Shown here piece by piece: positions 6,001 to 7,345 of a stretch of 7,345 nt of DNA. Position 1 is the first letter of the stretch. Each line of letters begins with the position of its first letter. The DNA lies in the NCBI GenBank assembly GCA_038222915.1, contig JBBRHH010000302.1, positions 1 to 7,345 on the forward strand. The letters are read 5' to 3'. Both the position numbers and the translations under genes were made by a program. Origin of the DNA: JBBRHH01 sp038222915 (GTDB lineage Bacteria > Planctomycetota > Phycisphaerae > Tepidisphaerales > Tepidisphaeraceae). The notes under the pieces are model-generated. The model ran no database searches, was not told where the DNA came from, and saw only the letters and a list, made by a program, of their open reading frames with translations.

Positions 6001-6956
6001 TGCCGGCCAGAAAGCAGAAACAGCAGGAAATTCGCCCCGTTGAACAGCACATGCAGACTGATGCTCGCCCACAGGTTGCCGAAGCGTTCGTACACATAGC
6101 CAAGCCCAACCGACAGAAGGAAAATCATCGGCCAGCTATAGGGCTCGTGAAATGCCGTGAAAGCAATCGACGCAATCGCAATCGCCGCCCACCGGTGCCA
6201 TGGCCTGGCAGGCTCGAGCTGGCTCGTTTTCCCCGGCACGATGACAGAGGGCGCCGCTCGCTCAGTAGGAATCGCAACAACGCCGCCCGCGGCGTATGGC
6301 CGTTGCGTGATCTGGAGCAATCGGAGAAATAGCGTTTGAATCGCTCCGCGGAAGATGAGTTCTTCCCAGATCGGCGCGACGACGACCGCCGTGATCGCCA
6401 GCACCACCTTGTATTGCACGCTTGCGGTCGGCCACATTTGGAAGACAAGATGGCGGGTGTCAACGGAAAATTTGTAATGTCGAATAATCCACTCAACCCC
6501 TTGGCCAAGCCAGAACATCCAAGGCATCACAATGGCGAAGGCGATCACACCCAGAAGTATTCCTGGAGCGAGTCGTCCAAGGTTGATACCCATCCGACGC
6601 CCGCCATAGGAACGGGTTCTCGGAATGAGCACCAGCATCACCAAAAGGGAAGCAAGCTGCGCGGCCGACCCCTGAGCAAAACTCCGTTCCGCTGGAACAG
6701 TCAAGAACGGAAACAGCCTCCCCAAATGCCCTCCAAGAATGAACGGAACCGCCATTCCGATCAGGAAGACAATCAGGAGCGAATTCGCCGGCTCGCCTTC
6801 ACCAAAGCGATCCGGTCCGTCGAGTTGACGGACCTGAAAGACGCCGAAGCCCTTCGCCAGGCAAAGCGAGATCACCGGCCAAAGATAGAGGGCCAAAAGC
6901 TGGAGGATTTCAATTTGGGAATGCGCCGGATCGCCTGTTCCCAGTACAATTGACAT
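5997..6956 (-). CDS. CPBP-family intramembrane metalloprotease
   Basis: A 319-residue multi-pass membrane protein of the CPBP/Abi (CAAX protease and bacteriocin-processing) family. The motifs, in order: IWEELIFRG with Glu198, Glu199 and Arg203; FTAFHEP with His270; and LHVLFNGANF with His302 and Asn306. These are the family's proposed metal-binding and catalytic residues, and all are intact. I count about eight hydrophobic segments, near residues 14-34, 58-78, 97-111, 129-150, 183-197, 256-269, 275-289 and 295-316. The first half is less conserved, as is common. A polar stretch of about 40 residues (213-255) between the EExxxR and FxxxH helices seems longer than usual. The substrate is unknown; family members act in prenyl-protein processing, peptide immunity or signalling. 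The ATG at 6956 has only a weak GGGA upstream. The gene diverges from trpC and is followed by tyrS after 54 bases. Confidence 0.9.
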   Translation of the reverse strand: MSIVLGTGDPAHSQIEILQLLALYLWPVISLCLAKGFGVFQVRQLDGPDRFGEGEPANSLLIVFLIGMAVPFILGGHLGRLFPFLTVPAERSFAQGSAAQLASLLVMLVLIPRTRSYGGRRMGINLGRLAPGILLGVIAFAIVMPWMFWLGQGVEWIIRHYKFSVDTRHLVFQMWPTASVQYKVVLAITAVVVAPIWEELIFRGAIQTLFLRLLQITQRPYAAGGVVAIPTERAAPSVIVPGKTSQLEPARPWHRWAAIAIASIAFTAFHEPYSWPMIFLLSVGLGYVYERFGNLWASISLHVLFNGANFLLFLLSGRH

Positions 6957-6977
6957 TCAATTGGTCCCGTCTACATT
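6950..6977 (+). promoter_or_regulatory. Candidate promoter of trpC
   Basis: TTGACA (6950-6955, a perfect -35), a 16-base spacer, then TACATT (6972-6977, 4 of 6 to the -10). It would start transcription near 6985, giving trpC a leader of about 60 bases. The -35 overlaps the first codon of the divergent CPBP gene. The -10 is weak. The rest of the 88-base gap shows no other clear element. Confidence 0.35.
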
Positions 6978-7044
6978 GACCCGCCCGTGTGGCAAGCCCC
7001 ATGACAGTGTAACGGCGACCGCATTCTTGCCATAGAGGCTTTCC

Positions 7045-7345
7045 GTGGAAACCATCCTAGACACCATCATTCGCACCAAGCATGAAGAGATCGAAGCCCG
7101 AAGCCAGGCCACGTCCCTCGAAGCTCTCAAAGACCGCATCGCTGCCCTCGCCCCCCCGCGAAATTTCTTCAACGCCGTCACCCACCGCACCAAAAAACCG
7201 CTGAACCTGATCGCCGAAGTAAAGAAAGCCTCCCCCAGCGCCGGCATCATCCGGGCCGACTTTGATCCCGTAAAAATTGCCCAGGCTTACGCCGCCGCCG
7301 GCGCAGATTGCCTCAGCGTCCTCACCGACGAAAAGTACTTCCAAG
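7045..7345 (+). CDS. trpC: Indole-3-glycerol phosphate synthase (N-terminal fragment)
   Basis: The first 100 codons of trpC; the gene runs off the right edge. The enzyme closes the indole ring of 1-(2-carboxyphenylamino)-1-deoxyribulose 5-phosphate to give indole-3-glycerol phosphate in tryptophan synthesis. The protein opens METILDTIIRTKHEEIEAR, then the diagnostic LIAEVKKASPSAGIIR with Glu58 and Lys60 in the positions of the catalytic Glu and Lys of the barrel, then DFDPVKIAQAYAAAGADCLS and VLTDEKYFQ, all typical of TrpC. The start is GTG at 7045, with GAGG six bases upstream and an in-frame TAG at 7033 excluding a longer form. The leader contains no run of Trp codons, so leader-peptide attenuation is not supported. 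It is the only plus-strand gene in the window. Confidence 0.95.
   Translation, partial: METILDTIIRTKHEEIEARSQATSLEALKDRIAALAPPRNFFNAVTHRTKKPLNLIAEVKKASPSAGIIRADFDPVKIAQAYAAAGADCLSVLTDEKYFQ

Noticed and set aside
5595..6953. Long plus-strand open frames across the start of tyrS and the CPBP gene (about 245 and 205 codons)
   Set aside because: Both have the same Arg/Pro/His-rich shadow composition and overlap well-supported minus-strand genes. One even crosses the tyrS to CPBP boundary.
7001..7012. Tiny reading frame ATG ACA GTG TAA in the trpC leader, considered as an attenuator peptide
   Set aside because: It has no Trp codons, no obvious pair of competing hairpins and no T-run, so nothing supports attenuation.
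6957..7344. Minus-strand open frames opposite trpC
   Set aside because: The plus strand encodes unmistakable TrpC motifs with a GTG start and a Shine-Dalgarno; the minus-strand frames are shadows.

Overview
This 7.3 kb window is GC-rich bacterial chromosome with tightly packed, ordinary-looking genes. Every gene is on the minus strand except a partial trpC at the right edge. The exported beta-propeller protein carries the DWPQWGG motif just after its signal peptide. I associate that motif with the large PQQ-like propeller families of Planctomycetota, so a planctomycete or a near relative is my best guess (moderate confidence). No tRNA, rRNA, CRISPR array or insertion sequence was seen, and no stretch of more than about 100 bases lacks a gene.

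Layout from right to left, the direction in which most genes are read: trpC (plus strand, start only, Trp biosynthesis) diverges from a CPBP-family membrane protease-like gene. Next come tyrS, a two-gene toxin-antitoxin module (antitoxin, then PIN-domain toxin), a Gfo/Idh/MocA oxidoreductase, a small CsbD-family stress protein, truB (short form), the PQQ-like propeller protein, and the first 62 codons of another secreted protein running off the left edge.

Transcription units inferred from spacing and signals: truB, the propeller gene and the left-edge secreted gene are separated by only 5 to 8 bases and probably form an operon. csbD looks monocistronic, with a sigma-54-like element in front of it and a strong rho-independent hairpin behind it. 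tyrS has a reasonable sigma-70-type promoter overlapping the end of the CPBP gene. The toxin-antitoxin pair has its own extended -10 element, placed so that the mRNA would start at or next to the antitoxin AUG (possibly leaderless). The pair also has visibly lower GC than tyrS, which fits recent acquisition.

I found no convincing novel multi-gene system. The most interesting points are regulatory: the sigma-54-like site at csbD, and the leaderless-type starts of the antitoxin and perhaps of truB.
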